From Stercorarius parasiticus (taxonomy: Eukaryota; Chordata; Aves; Charadriiformes; Stercorariidae), in the NCBI GenBank assembly GCA_013396915.1, contig VWZL01000192.1:310001-374000 (forward strand): 64,000 nt of DNA, written 5' to 3'. Shown piece after piece: positions 11,328 to 24,002 of this stretch. Within the stretch, counting starts at the first letter, position 1; the number at the start of each line of letters is the position of its first letter. The notes beneath the pieces were generated by a model. It made no database searches, was not told the DNA's origin, and worked only from the letters and a program-made list of their open reading frames with translations. A program made the translations under genes and the position numbers.

Positions 11328-13583
11328 AAACTTACTGATTGATTTAAACAAAATTTATCAAAAGAGTAGAAGTTCAGAAGATATTGACTCTTAAGGAATT
11401 CTTTAAAAATAGACAGCTGAGTAATGAGAAAACCCCAATTAGTCTGGACAGAAGGAAAGGCCTCCATATGACTTGGTGCCAGGGAGGTCATGGAAGACAT
11501 AGGTGTTATTGAATGTCCAACCTGTGGGAAACCTACACTGAAAGTCTTCAGAAACAGGCTTCAGTGGTTTCACAGGTCACAGAACTTGCTTAATTAGTTT
11601 GGTTTTTATGTGTACAGTAGAAAACAGAAACCAGAACCCGTAATAATTCAATAGTAATAGCAGCACTATTATCGATTTAAAAGCAAACAAACAAAAAAGA
11701 ACAGTAGAAAGATATTAAAAGAAAAGATAATCTGCTGTTTTGCACAGAACCATGGCTATATGTTTCCACTGCGTTGTCTTTGTACTCATTTGCACCGCTT
11801 GAGGTGGGAGTAGCACAAGGCTGTGCCATCGTGGAGGACGGTAATGATTTCCACCCACTTCGCTCTCTGACTGTGTGGAGCATGGGGCAGTGGTGAATCA
11901 ACCCCAGTAACTCCATTCCTGAGCGCTGAGGTTGCTCTGTATGTTTCCAACACCAGGGTTTTTTTTGCTGCGTCTCATAAAAAAAAAGGCCCTGCATTTA
12001 TTGCTCTCAGAGGTTTTACTGTTTTTTCCCCACTGCATTGCTATGAAAATTGTTTCATTCTCATTCTAATACTGTGGGCTTCAAGAATAGATCTCCTTGC
12101 CTGGCATTCCTCTGAAATATGAAAGAGATGCCCTCTGCAGCAAGCTTAACACTGCTATCATCTGCATAATAAAGATAGGCTGTATGTATACAATATGTAT
12201 ACACACGTGTAAATTTATACTGATATACTGTGTGGGCACAAAGATAAACAGAATAAGAATCACAGTAGCAGAATAGAGGAAGAGACCTGCAAGTCAGTGA
12301 CTGACATCAAGAACAGATCTCATCTGTCAAATCACTGAATTGAGAGGCTTTTATGAACATCTCTTCTAGGACAAAGTACTTTATATGTGGAAAATAAATG
12401 TACACAACCTGATAGTGTGTGATTTCCCTAACAATTCCATAGAAAAAATTGTTTCTCATTCTTTCTTTTTTTTTCTTTTCCCTTGGCAGTTTTCTCTTAC
12501 CTCCTCTCCCAGAACAAAATTAAATAATTGGATTCTTAAAAATGCATGTGCTAAATTGTGGATCTCAATATGGGTAAAATTATCGACTTGATCTCTAGTT
12601 CAGATGCTCTCAGAACTGCTTTAAACATCTCACAAACAATTAAAAATTTTACAGTTACATGAGAGACATTTTTCTTGCAGATCTGTGGGGAATTTGCTTA
12701 CGTGATTGCTATTGCTTTTTCTTGAGAGATGTAAAGTAAGGCAAAGAGGTGCACAAAGAGCAACATTTATGAGGATTATATCATGAATGTTATTTCCAGA
12801 AACACGGATTGTCAAGAGTCTGCTAATAATAAAGTCTGCTTATATTCAATTGCAGAATCAAATATCAACTGACAGTAAAACAAGGCAAAAATTAAGCTTT
12901 TAGTGGAAATTGTCTGATGGCACATCTTGCAATTGGAAGTTTCGCCATTGGCATAGGGCCTTGATTCAGAAAGGCACTCGCGTATCTCACTTTATTCATG
13001 TGATTGTGCCCCAGTTGAACTCAGTGGAACCACAAACATGCTCAGGTTTCATGTGGGCTTAAGAAGTTTGCTGAATCAGCACCTGAGCAGCAAGAAGAAA
13101 ATGCCCTTAACTGTGGAATCACATTAATGACTCAATAAAAAGGCAAATATTTTCAGCTAAGGCCTTCCCTCTAGGAGGAGATATAACCTGCACTTTGCAA
13201 TGAATCTCTTTGCATTAAAGCTCTTTTTTTTCATTTGATGAATTTTTCCCACTTTGTACCAACATGGGAATTTTTAGCTCAATTTATGTACCTCTTATCA
13301 AGCCCACTGTGGGTTTCTGATCTACCTTTTAGCCAGGTTAGGCTCCAGTAACCAGTAAGCGTGTTGATTCTTGTCTGAAAACAAGTCTTTCTGAATGGCC
13401 GTGACTTAGTGCAAGCCTCATTTGACTGGAATGGACAGTGGTGCTTTTCCAAAGCAGAGGTTCAGACACCACCTTGTCCCCCATTAAGTGTTTTTGAGTC
13501 CCTAATACCACAACTGCATCACAGAAGGAACTAAAAAGCAGAATTTTTTTGCAACAGCGTTAAGTAGAAGAAACTTCTTTTTT

Positions 13584-13610
13584 AAAAAAAAAAAAAAGAA
13601 AAGAAAAAAA
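13584..13610 (+). repeat. A-rich low-complexity tract
   Basis: A poly(A) run is interrupted by single G residues and ends in GGGG. It is simple low-complexity sequence. Confidence 0.7.
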
Positions 13611-16083
13611 GGGGTTGAAAAAGCAAAACTTAAATAAAAGGGTAGGATTTGCTTATGTTCTTTGAAGCTTTTCTTTGTAAGCAGGGAATCAGCATGTGGA
13701 GAGGGGAGAGGGGAAAAGGAACCAAAAATAATTTAAGAAAACACTGAGTTCTGTCTTTGAATTATATAAAAGCAGCTGCATTTGATTTAATTTTTCTTTA
13801 ACATAATGTGCTGTATAATCACTGGCTTCATCATCCCCTGGGCCCGAGCTTCCTCTTAGCACAAGCTTTGGGAGCTGTGCCACAGAGTTCAGTGGAAGCA
13901 GAATTTGACCCATGTTTTGCTTTAAAAACAGATTGTTACCTCTGTTGCTACTCTCCCCACTTAGAAACTCTCTCTTTTGAGATGCAAAATGGTCATAAAT
14001 ATCGTTGCTTGTTATGCCATCAGCCTTCTTCTCCCAGGTAAAAGCCCACAGTCCTAAGGCTCATCAGTTGGATAGAGAAATAAATGGAGGCAGGAGAAAT
14101 GCTGCAATCTCCCAAGGGGACTGACTACAAGACTTGTTTCAACCCCACTTCTTAAGCCAGAGCATTGTTAGGGGAGGGAGGAAGAGGATGAGGGACTGCA
14201 TGGAGGGAGATGAACTTGTTTCTCTGTGCATTTAAAGGCTGGCTGTCTTCCAAGGTAAAGTGATTTGCTTTCATGAGGGTGAAAGAAAGTTTTGCCAGGG
14301 GAAGATTTGTCCCTAAAAAAGCATTAGTGAGAATTTGAAATGAAAACAGTGCGTTGAAAAATGGCAACGTTTCTTCAGTTATCAAACAGGGCTAAATGAT
14401 ACGTTAGGATTTTTTTTTTCACCTCTCCCAAAACACAACCAGAGAGGACCATGGTGTTTGAGAGATTATTTTAGCCATTAACCATGGACAAATAAATATT
14501 AATTGAGTCTGCTTCCATATGGAGTAAATAAGAAAATTTATAGCACTTTTACTGAAACCAAAATCAGAACAAAACATAGTCATTTTAGCCTTTAAGCCTG
14601 AAAATACAAACAAAATGAGCAAAACCAAATAAATAATAATTTGTCTCTCCTGCCACCTGGAGAACTCACAATGTACTCTAAACACTGTTTAATTAAACCT
14701 CACTGGACCCCGGTTCAGTAAAAGGAGAATTATTTCTTAACTGCTTATTTTAGAGGAGAGAGCCTTTGGCCTTCAATTACTATAAATTACACAGAGGTCG
14801 AGCATGGACAAGCAGGATTCAATAGCCTTTAGTCAGCCTCATCTTCGCAACTCTGGAAAGCAAGGTTCTTTTTACAGTAGGACTTGACTCTGCAAGCCCT
14901 GAAGTCATGGTTCAAGACCGCATTGTCTTCCCGGGCACAGACACAGACCCCTGGTCCTCTTGAGTATGGGGGTTAGAACTTAACTTTGCGTTAGAGCGGT
15001 TTTGCTGAACCAATAGTTTTTCTCTTTGTTTTTTTTCTTTTTTTTTTTCAAAAAGTGGATTTCCCCCCCACCCCACATAGCTCTCGACGTGGTTTCAATG
15101 TACTCATCTTCCTGAGATCAGTTTTACCTGATAAAAGCTCAAAGCCATTATGGCCTTATTTGTCAATTTGGTGTGTAGAGGAGAAATGTGCGATCGAATG
15201 TTGAGGTTCTGCAGCTCCTCCAGCATGCGGTGATTCATTAGGACATTATGTGGTAGGTAGTTGCACTCTGGCATGCTCTAGGCATTGTGTACACCGCCAT
15301 TTGAAACAGAGCAACATCATAAATCCTTTTGTTAATAACTCTAAATGATGACTTATGCCCTGGAAATTCCTTTTCCTCCTGGCGCAAACAACTATAATCT
15401 CTGTGGTGCTGCAGAATGGAGTAGACACCCTAATACCTTTACTGGAGGTGAAGTAATATGTACCTCATTAGCAGGCCACAGATCAAACTATTAGCAACAT
15501 GGTGGGAAGCAAGCTAGGATTTGGTGGGATTTATAAAAGGTCATCTGGAGACAGAGTGCTAAAAATGCCTCTAATCAACTGATTTCCCACTCACTGGGCA
15601 TGGGGAAGACATTTTATCCCATTGAGCAGAATAGTTTGGCAATGGTGATTACATGGGATTAAAGCTTTACGTATCTCACGAAAGCTGCAGCAGTTCCTCC
15701 TGGTAAATTAACCTTAGTGTTTTGTGACAGAGGAGGAAGCCCATCAGCTCATCTTTGTTTCCTTTGCTCTTTATCTCTCTGCAGAGTTCATAGCGGGAGG
15801 GAGAGGAGAACTAGAAAACGCTGCAATACCTGCCACAAGCAAACACTGTGTAGTTGCCCTGCAGTAGCCCAGAGGATCAAATCCTTGGTCCAGGCAAAAT
15901 ATAACCAGGGGAGTGTTCAGCAGCTCAGTGAAGTCTGGGACCTTCTACTTGATGCACTGTAGCTGCATCAGCCAGCTGCATCCTTAAATGAATCTTCATC
16001 TTCATAAAATTTTATATAGTGTTTCTTTTTAAAACAAATCTATATCAATGGTTGTTAACAGAGGTCAGCATTTTTAGTCTGCC

Positions 16084-16170
16084 ATGCGGAAAGGGAAACT
16101 GAGGCAGAAGCCTGACTCACCTCAGCCCATCTTGCGAGGCTCCTGAAGCTGCAGGACTTTGGTCACACAA
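16084..16170 (-). mobile_element. Possible MIR-like remnant
   Basis: GGAAAGGGAAACTGAGGCAG followed about 50 bases later by TTTGGTCACACAAG resembles the reverse complement of the MIR 3' end (ggaaactgaggca...aaggtcacacag). The middle part is poorly matched. Confidence 0.3.
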
Positions 16171-16932
16171 GGAGAGAATATTTATCCTATCTTATCTTTC
16201 TCATTCAATTCCACTCACTGTGAACTGCCAGTTTGCTGAGTTTACCAAGAGAGAAGTTGGCCTCTTGTCCTGTGTGTGCATTCTTTCCAGCCCCGGGAGC
16301 CCCCACTTCTCCCTGGACACCCCAAGAGGTTTGTGAATGCTCTCCCAGTCCATCACGCATCCTCTGCAGAGAAGCATGGTGCTGGTGCTTCTCCTCCCAG
16401 ACAGGAGGAGTAAGGTGCAGAATTCTCTGCCTAAATTCAGGTCAGAATCATCCTTACTGGTATAACAAAGTTTAATTATCAGAAGTTTTTAAAATGCACA
16501 GATTAGCTCCTGGCTATGATCTTTGTCTGGTCTTTGGTTCATTCCTCTCAGCTCATAAAATAACTTTACGTGCAGATGTAGCAGACAAAGAGCCAATGAG
16601 AGGAAATCTGAAGCTTGGCTGCTGCTCATCCAATTTTGTGTTAAAACCCACATTTGGGAAATACCTTTTTAATTGATCCCTCCAAGGCCTGGAATATTTA
16701 TATGTGTGCATAAGGTGTCATGACCCGAACATGCCAAGTTAAATGGTCCATCTTATTTTAAAAAGACGCCTACAGAAACATTTAGACAGAGTTATTTCAC
16801 TGATGTCTATATCAAGAAGATGTTTTGCCATTTCAAAGGACATGCAAAGCATGAGAGAGGAAGGAAGAGTGGTTCTCTGATCGCTTTACTAGTGAGAGTG
16901 GCGTGACAGTGAGAGACAGCATGCTCACATTA

Positions 16933-17030
16933 GAAAATTTAGGTTCCCTTCCTATATAAGCACGTTGCTAAGCCCAGTTCATTTATATCTTTCTAGGTTT
17001 CTGTTTACTCACTTGTAAAACAGAAATAAT
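16933..17030 (+). mobile_element. Possible MIR-like remnant
   Basis: The segment ends in AGGTTTCTGTTTACTCACTT and GTAAAACAGAAATAAT, close to the MIR 3' end (cctcagtttcctcatctgtaaaatggggataat). Upstream pieces such as AAAATTTAGGTTCCCTTCC fit the acctgggttc box only loosely. It is an ancient diverged copy if real. Confidence 0.4.
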
Positions 17031-19852
17031 GTTTTTCTGAAATTCCTTAGAACTCTTTTTTTTTTTTCTTGAAAATGACTAACCCTTTCAATTTGACAGA
17101 ATCTTTCTTCTGCATACCTTAGGGAAACAGAAGACAGATTGTCCACAAGGTCTAAATACAGGCACTTAATTAAAGTTAGGTGTTTAGGGAAGAAGCAGAT
17201 TTACAGCAGGATGGATTAAGACCACCTTACTTAAGAGGATGCCATCATCCGGAGAGCTTGCATTGGCCTGTGAGGGATTTTCAGGGGGAGTAACAGGACT
17301 GTACACAGAGAAAAAGCGACATTCTCTGAGTTCACGACAGCAAGTATCGGAATCAGTAATTCACTGTTATTTGTAAACTCAGTATTTGTCAGGGCTCTTC
17401 CCTTCCCACTCCTCGATCTCAGGCTGAGCAATACCGAGGCTGTTATGAGTCACTGTGCTGTCCTCCAAGAGAAGGGACGGTGCAATTCTTTCTTTTAACA
17501 GCCTACGCGGAGGTTTGCTGCTCATGGCAAAACGATTGCAGTCATTACCTCCCTCTGTGGACCCTCTTGCTTGGAGCTGAGCATATGGGGCAGACTCAGG
17601 GTCTTGCTACAACCTCATATCTTCTCCTTCCCCTTCCAGGACAAGGTCATAACAAGGACAGGTTATGAAGGATGCAAATGGAACAGGCTTTGACTGCATG
17701 TGCATCGTTAAATTGTCTCTAGCCCTCATTAAATGGTGCAAAGTGCCTGGTTTCACAGAGTTTGGAGGTGTCTGTGTGTAAAGCAGACAGACTGCATCCA
17801 CACCACACAGCCACGGGAGCATGGTGCCGTGTCACATTTCCACCTGTAAAGACACAGTTCCCGAGGGATGCCCTGCAGTTATAAAACATCAGTATTGTTT
17901 TTTTTCTGTTGTTGATTTATTTTTTAAAGTTTCTGAAATAATGCAAGGGCTGTGTTGAAGTCGACCAAAGCAGTGTTTCTCTAGTAGAACCTGAAAGTAG
18001 GTGTTCCCAGCTGGTCAGTATTAAGAAGCTGAATGAGGTGTGTGAGGGTAGAAAGCTCACTGGAACAGTGTTGGAGGATTGCACAAGGCAAAACGACCCA
18101 AATTTGGAGCAATTTCATCCTCACAGTGTTTCACTTGCTGCCCCTGGAACTGCATTTGTGTTTAATTCTGCAGAGGACTTGATTCACTCACAAAGAGAAG
18201 CCAAGAGCAAAATAAGTTTCATGAAATATGGACACTGAGGACACCAGGACCAGGAGGGAAACAAGAATCTGTATTTTATAATGGTGGAAATGTACCCAGT
18301 GGATCCTGGATCCCAGGTCCCACCAGTGCCCAATTCTATTGAAGACCCAGGGACAAGATTTGGCTTCTGGGAGATCAACTGTTGGCAGAGGAAGAACAAG
18401 GTGGAGAGAAAAGTGAACAAAATAAAATTGTCCCAAATGTCTTGCTGCAGCTCTGACCTTGGGTTATCTATGGTTAGACAAAAATGGGGGATATTATTTA
18501 ATCAGTGTGTGAGAATAAGGCATGGGGAAGGGAAGTCTGTACCACGTCTGCCCAGCCCTTCTCTAATTAGATGAAGATAATGTAATTTCAGGATGTGTTA
18601 ATATTTCAGTACAGGCTTCTGCTTTGGAAGCATTCTGGGAACGACTTGGTAAAGGGCTTTGCAGAGTAATTTCCCTCTCAGAAAGGGCAATTAAAACTGC
18701 GGTACTGCTATCTCCTCGCAACTTATATTGTTTTAGAACCACAGGACAAAAAATATTACTGAATGGAATTTCGGAGGGATGGGTAGAAATCAATGTAATG
18801 TATCTTTTGTGTTAAATGTCTTAGAATCTATTTTCCTGCAATAAAAATACATTTATAATATCCCTAATGCTCATAAAATATCATCTTGATAATCTATTCA
18901 AACACCTAAGAGACTTCAGTTTCTGTTCTGACATGCTCTGAATTTCAGTTTAAAAATGCATTCTGGTTTAACTGTCATCAATAGCCTAATGCAATCTCAA
19001 AGAAACAGGCATAGGCTATTCAAATATGTTTCCAATATAAGTCGGAGATTGTCAGACAAAGAAAAAAATAGCTTCACAGTTAAAGACATAAATGTCAAGA
19101 AATAAGGAGAGGAAGAAAAAAGTGTGAGAAATTCTGCTTTTTTTTTATTACATTTTTCTGGCTTGGGTCAATTAATCATAAATCATTATAATTTTAATAA
19201 AAATAGTCTACAAAGCACAGTTAAAAAGCATGACTTAGTTCATCAAGATCTAAGAGGGTCTTTGCTGTTGAAATTTTAATTATTCAGTCTTTCAATATTC
19301 ATAAGACACCTCATTCTTTAAATCTTGAGGTGAGACACACCATTACGAGATTTAAAAACAGGAAATATAGTAAATTTAGGGTGATTTCCTCTATTTAAGC
19401 ATTTTCTTTCATTTTCTTGCATTTGAGTATTTGCAATAAAAATTTCTCTCTCCGCAGTCCTAATATCTAAAGCCTTACTGTCATAAAAACTGAAATTCTT
19501 ATGGAACTGTATGACTTCAGTAAGCGAAAACTTATGAACCGTGCCAGGTATTCCAAATCTCAAAAGGGAAATATGAACTACAGTCGCTGGTTGTTATTAG
19601 GAAATGGAGTTTTAAATTCTCTAATGGATCTATGTTAATAATAATTATGATACTAATATCTTAATAGTCCGCTCACCAGTGAAATATCAATTAGTGATTA
19701 AAACACTACAGAAAATATTATAAAAATTAATAAAACCATATAGAATTTTGTTTTAAACATCAGATTAAATGTTTCAAGTTGTCCTACCTAACAAACTAAT
19801 TTTGCAAAAAACACAAGTGATACTTCAGCCTGCTATTCCTTCTCCTGTATGA
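17031..19852. other. Unique noncoding DNA
   Basis: No gene and no clear repeat is visible. Content includes T runs at 17058 and 17900, the restriction-like repeat GGATCCTGGATCC near 18301, and an AT-rich interval from 18830 to 19800 with very low GC. The open frames here have no recognisable domain. Confidence 0.5.
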
Positions 19853-19915
19853 CAGCATTTTATTTACGGTCAGAGTACCGAGGCTCAGGATGAGGTAAGT
19901 CGGGAGGTAGCCTGG
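19853..19915 (-). mobile_element. Possible MIR-like remnant
   Basis: CATTTTATTTACGGTCAGAG, ACCGAGGCTCAGGATGAGGT and AAGTCGGGAGGTAGCCTGGC follow the order of the MIR reverse complement (cattttacagatgaggaaactgaggctcagagaggttaagtgacttgcc). The agreement is moderate. Confidence 0.4.
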
Positions 19916-22900
19916 CAATTCTTAAATTGTAACTGTAAACTCCTCCTTTGTAGCAAATACATTTTGCAACTCTCTGCCTCATTTTGTAGAAAAGCAAAAG
20001 GTACAATATCAGACTAAAGACCTATTCGTGCTGACAGCTGTGTAAATGGAGAAATCTCTGCTATGAAGGACAAGATTGAAAGGGCCGTGTAAGATATATT
20101 TTCTATTGCAGAAATATTTGAAAGCCTTGCAATCCTTTTTTTTTTTTGCCTTCTGTTAGTCCCACAAAGGTCATGCTCAGCAGCCTGAGAAACACAGACA
20201 GAGAAGCTGGGGCAATTTGCCTTGAACAAAAGATGCGGTTCTGATAGCGGGATCACGTAGCTCGGTAGTTTCGTCACCATTTGGCTGCTTGTGGGAGTTC
20301 CTGTTCCTGTTTAAAGGGACCTTTAAAGTTTTGGCTATTCTGCGTATTTCCTTTCCTGCTAAGCATATTACAATTGGCGGTTGGGTTGTTTGAGTTTTTT
20401 GCTTAGGCCCACTTTTTTTGTTTTTGTTTAACTTGTGACTAGACTTTTCCATGAGAACCAGAAAGTTTCTGTGTTATGATGGAGATGTTAATTTTCATCT
20501 TGGTAGCTCCCTTACGTTCTACTTATTTACCCCAAATATCACCTCTTTTCGGTGACACAAGTATGGACTGACTGGAGCTCTATTAATATTAATAAGAGCA
20601 AGTTGATATGTGTACTATGTGCACTTTGAATTTATTTTTTCCTTTCTCTAAAATATTCCCAGTGAGATAACCCTCAAGTCATAATGAGTATCTCTGCCCA
20701 AGAGTCTGGGAGGGAATTATGGTATTGAAAAATGGCAAACTTTCTTTAATGAATTGTGAGATCCTGAAGGGCCCTTGACCTCCGTTGAGAGTTCAAGGAT
20801 ACTGTGGGAGCCTCCAAAAGGAACCAAGAGAAGTTTCCTGAGGAAGTTTGTTGTCAGGAGCCTTCACCGTAGAACATCTCTCCATTTGGAAATTTCCAGA
20901 AGTTTGAAAATCAGAGGAGCATGAAAAACACAGGGAGTCAGATTACTGGCAAAGCAGAAGCCATACACCTCCCCTGGCCGTGTTGGAATGAGACAAAGCA
21001 ACAGGGTGAGAAACACTCCCCATCTTGAGCTAGAATTCAACAAAAGTCCAGGCACATAATTTGTATACTTGATCGGTCTCCAACCTGGTTTTGTTGGCAG
21101 GGTGGTGCCTAACTTCAGTTTCTAAGCGTTAGATCTTGTGATCTTTCTCTCTGCTGTGTCGAGTAGACCTCTTGTGCGTTACTTCTCCCTGCTCTTAATG
21201 GAGGAAACGTGCTGATGTTCTTAGGCTGTTGTTTAGGTCTGTAGCAGAGATGCTCTGCGAGGATAGGTGGCCACTCTTCTTTAATGCTTCTGTCCACCAA
21301 ATAATACGCAGATTTATGGAAATCACACAGCATAAAAATCCTCCACCTCAAATGACAGCCCAAAAAAAACTAATGTAATTCAAGTAGTAAATATTAACAG
21401 GTAAATGTTTGCTCTACCTACATTTGTATGAGGGGACCTTTCCTCCTACAGATTTCTTTACCTACTTCAACACTGCTAAGTCCCTGAAGAGTGCAGCCAA
21501 AAATTATATTTTTTAAATGAGCAGCAATAAAAATTCCCCACTGTAAGTTTAATCCTGATAATGGTGCACTTTTATTGCATTGTACTGAACTTTTACCAAT
21601 CAGTCCAATTATGGGCTAATTCATTCTCATCACTTTGGAAAGCTTTTTTTTTTTTCAAAGCCCTATCTGATTTTTTGCGTGTGAAATGCTTACAAAGGGA
21701 AGTTAATAAAAGAGCGGTTCATCTGCATATACAAAGAAAGATCATAATATAAAAAATTGCCACATCAGAGAAGTCTAGACCTTGACTATCTGTCATATAT
21801 TTTTATAGCGTCTTATCACTGCACTATCTGATTAAGTAGTGAAATGGTTAAGATAAATGAGACTTAATTAGCGGAACTGATACCTGTCTATTGCAAGTCT
21901 TAAATTTGCATCTGGGAGCTCTGATTTTCAGAAGTGGGAAGCGCACGCCCGCAGTTCTTCTTTACCCTTTGAAATCAATGTGAGTTTTCCCTGCAGTGAA
22001 AACAAATGCTCAAGATTTCACCCAAAGCAAACTGAAACTTTTGCTGTCTACTCAGCCCTTTGACTCATGACCTAAAACATGGGGAGACAAGCAAATACTG
22101 GAGCTGAGATGGAAGGAGACGAGGAAGAGCCTAGACTTGACTTTTAATATGTCAGGTTGCAGAGCTCAGCAAGCAGAGATAAATAAGTTGTGTCAGGGAA
22201 AGGGTTGCTACAGATTATTTTCTCTCTGGAACAAAAGTGACCAAAAAATGGCTTGGGTTTTTTCAGCTTTGCTTGTGGAGCAAAGTATTTACATTTGAGC
22301 TCAGGGCTTAGATGGCCAGTTGCCATCGGTCTCAACTATTTCAGTACGAATGGTCTGTAGCATAACTTCCCCGCCAAACGCTCTCTGTGCCGAACAAACG
22401 ATTCACCACAGAGCTCAGAGATGGGGTATTTACATTCATTTAAGTTTGGTATAAACATTTACAGAACATTAGGACAAATACCAGCATTCTCAGCTAAATG
22501 TCTGACCACAATTATTTCTGATGAATAAATGGCTCATAGAACGACTCTGAGACGAGAGGGTTTTTTTTCTTTCTTTTTTCCTCTCAAACCAAAGGACTTT
22601 GAAAAAACAGTGCACTGTGCAGCTAAACACACTGTGCAAAGGTTCACGTAGAGTTAAAGAAAAACCATAGATGTTTGCGAGATTAGGGAGTGAATATCTA
22701 GATTAAACCAGTTTATGTTGTCCTGCATCTGCTGTTCTGTTTTTTCCTTCAAAATCTCACCTTCAAATCTGACCCCAACAGACATGCCTAATTCAGCGAA
22801 GATGCTTTGTGCTGACCAAGTACTTTTTAAACCAAATATTATGAGCTGGCTACTGCAAAGGTACTTTTCCCACTGGAAATGGTGGCATGAGTGTTGTTGA

Positions 22901-23056
22901 CTACAGCATAAGAGAGTATTTACTAAATATTTCTCGGATACGCCTGGCTGTGAGAATAAGGAAGCCACTCAAACATACCTAGGACTACCTGGTCTAAATT
23001 GCACATTTTCTGCTTAGTTTTAGTACAACAGGCAAATGTATTCTCCCCTACTCTTC

Positions 23057-23073
23057 TTTTTTTTTTTTTTTTT
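23057..23073 (+). repeat. Poly(T) run
   Basis: A run of 17 T residues lies in a pyrimidine-rich context. No element body is recognisable beside it. Confidence 0.7.
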
Positions 23074-23725
23074 CCTTTTTAAGCGTGCTATAGACAAAAA
23101 TTGCAGATGCAAAGATTTCTGATCAGTGCTGCTTCTGCAGCATGACCAATTCATCTTCACATTAGAGGCTACATTAACCTCTCTGGACAGCATCAGAGAT
23201 GGAGGGCTTGGGAGTGACAGTCCGTCTTATCTGCGCTACAGGAAGGGTTCATGTAGCTGGCAAAGACAATTTTGAGGCAACACTGAGAAATCAGGCTGCA
23301 AGAATTCAGAACGAGACCTGCTCAGGCACCTCCTAACTTAGTATTTTAAGAAAAACAATCAAATTATGATCAATGGGATTCCACACAAAAAAAAATGTAT
23401 CAATGTTCACAATGTTGTTTTCTGAGTATTTCTCATAGCCAGAGCAGTCCAGCAATTGTAGGACTCGCTTAACACGTCAGAAATAGTTCTGGTTTCAACT
23501 CTGACAGACCAGGGAGCTGAACCTGATTTTCAGGCATCTTGACTGAACATGTAATTATGAGTCTATTGACTATTCTGGGATGTGTCTTTCTTGGTTTGGG
23601 GGCCGACTGTGATTAGGTTTTTTTCATGACAATAATTTAAAACATCTGATGAAAACAACTTATTAATAGCTCAACATTTCTGAGCAAAACTATATTCTCT
23701 TTTCTTGCACACACACACCCCCAGG

Positions 23726-23737
23726 CCCCCCCCCCCC
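23726..23737 (+). repeat. C12 homopolymer
   Basis: Twelve consecutive C residues follow a short CA repeat (around 23708). Length polymorphism and sequencing error are likely here, and a G-rich opposite strand can form quadruplex-like structures. Confidence 0.8.
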
Positions 23738-23962
23738 GATTCCTTTGAGCTGTTCTTCATCCAAATACACTTCTCCCTGTGAAAATAATGGCAGATAACT
23801 GAAATCTCTCGGGACTCCTGATCATTAAAACACAATTCACTACTCGTTTCCCCAAACACCCTAATTTGCAAGCGTTAACTGTTGATCTGGTTCAGATCCC
23901 AGATCCCATGAAAGGCAGATCGTCTTGTTCTGTGGGGGACAGAAGTCTGTGGGATTCCTATT

Positions 23963-24002
23963 GATGCTTGGAAGCATCAGTCCGGCAGGCATCAGAGCCT
24001 GC
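23963..24002. repeat. Two consecutive tight hairpins
   Basis: GATGCTT and AAGCATC (23963-23978) pair across a 2-base gap. GCAGGC and GCCTGC (23985-24002) pair across a 6-base loop. A further GAGCATCC follows at once, offering alternative pairing for the first arm. Purpose unknown. Confidence 0.5.

Larger units (their letters stand above)
10666..16083. other. Unique noncoding DNA with poly-T/A runs and CNE-like blocks
   Basis: No gene is recognised. Homopolymer runs include T16 at 11312-11327, an A-rich tract at 13584-13610 and T/C runs at 15025-15075. Blocks at 12900-13100, 14420-14700 and especially 14900-15720 are evenly composed, contain CpGs and are free of recognisable repeats. They have the look of conserved noncoding sequence. 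The open frames here are short and have no recognisable domain. Confidence 0.5.

Noticed and set aside
11677..11997. 106-codon antisense frame
   Set aside because: Ends in Phe-rich junk from T/A runs, with no family match.
19856..19894. 39-bp micro-exon look-alike with GTAAGT donor
   Set aside because: The segment is better explained as part of a MIR-like SINE remnant, whose consensus contains GTTAAGT at this place.
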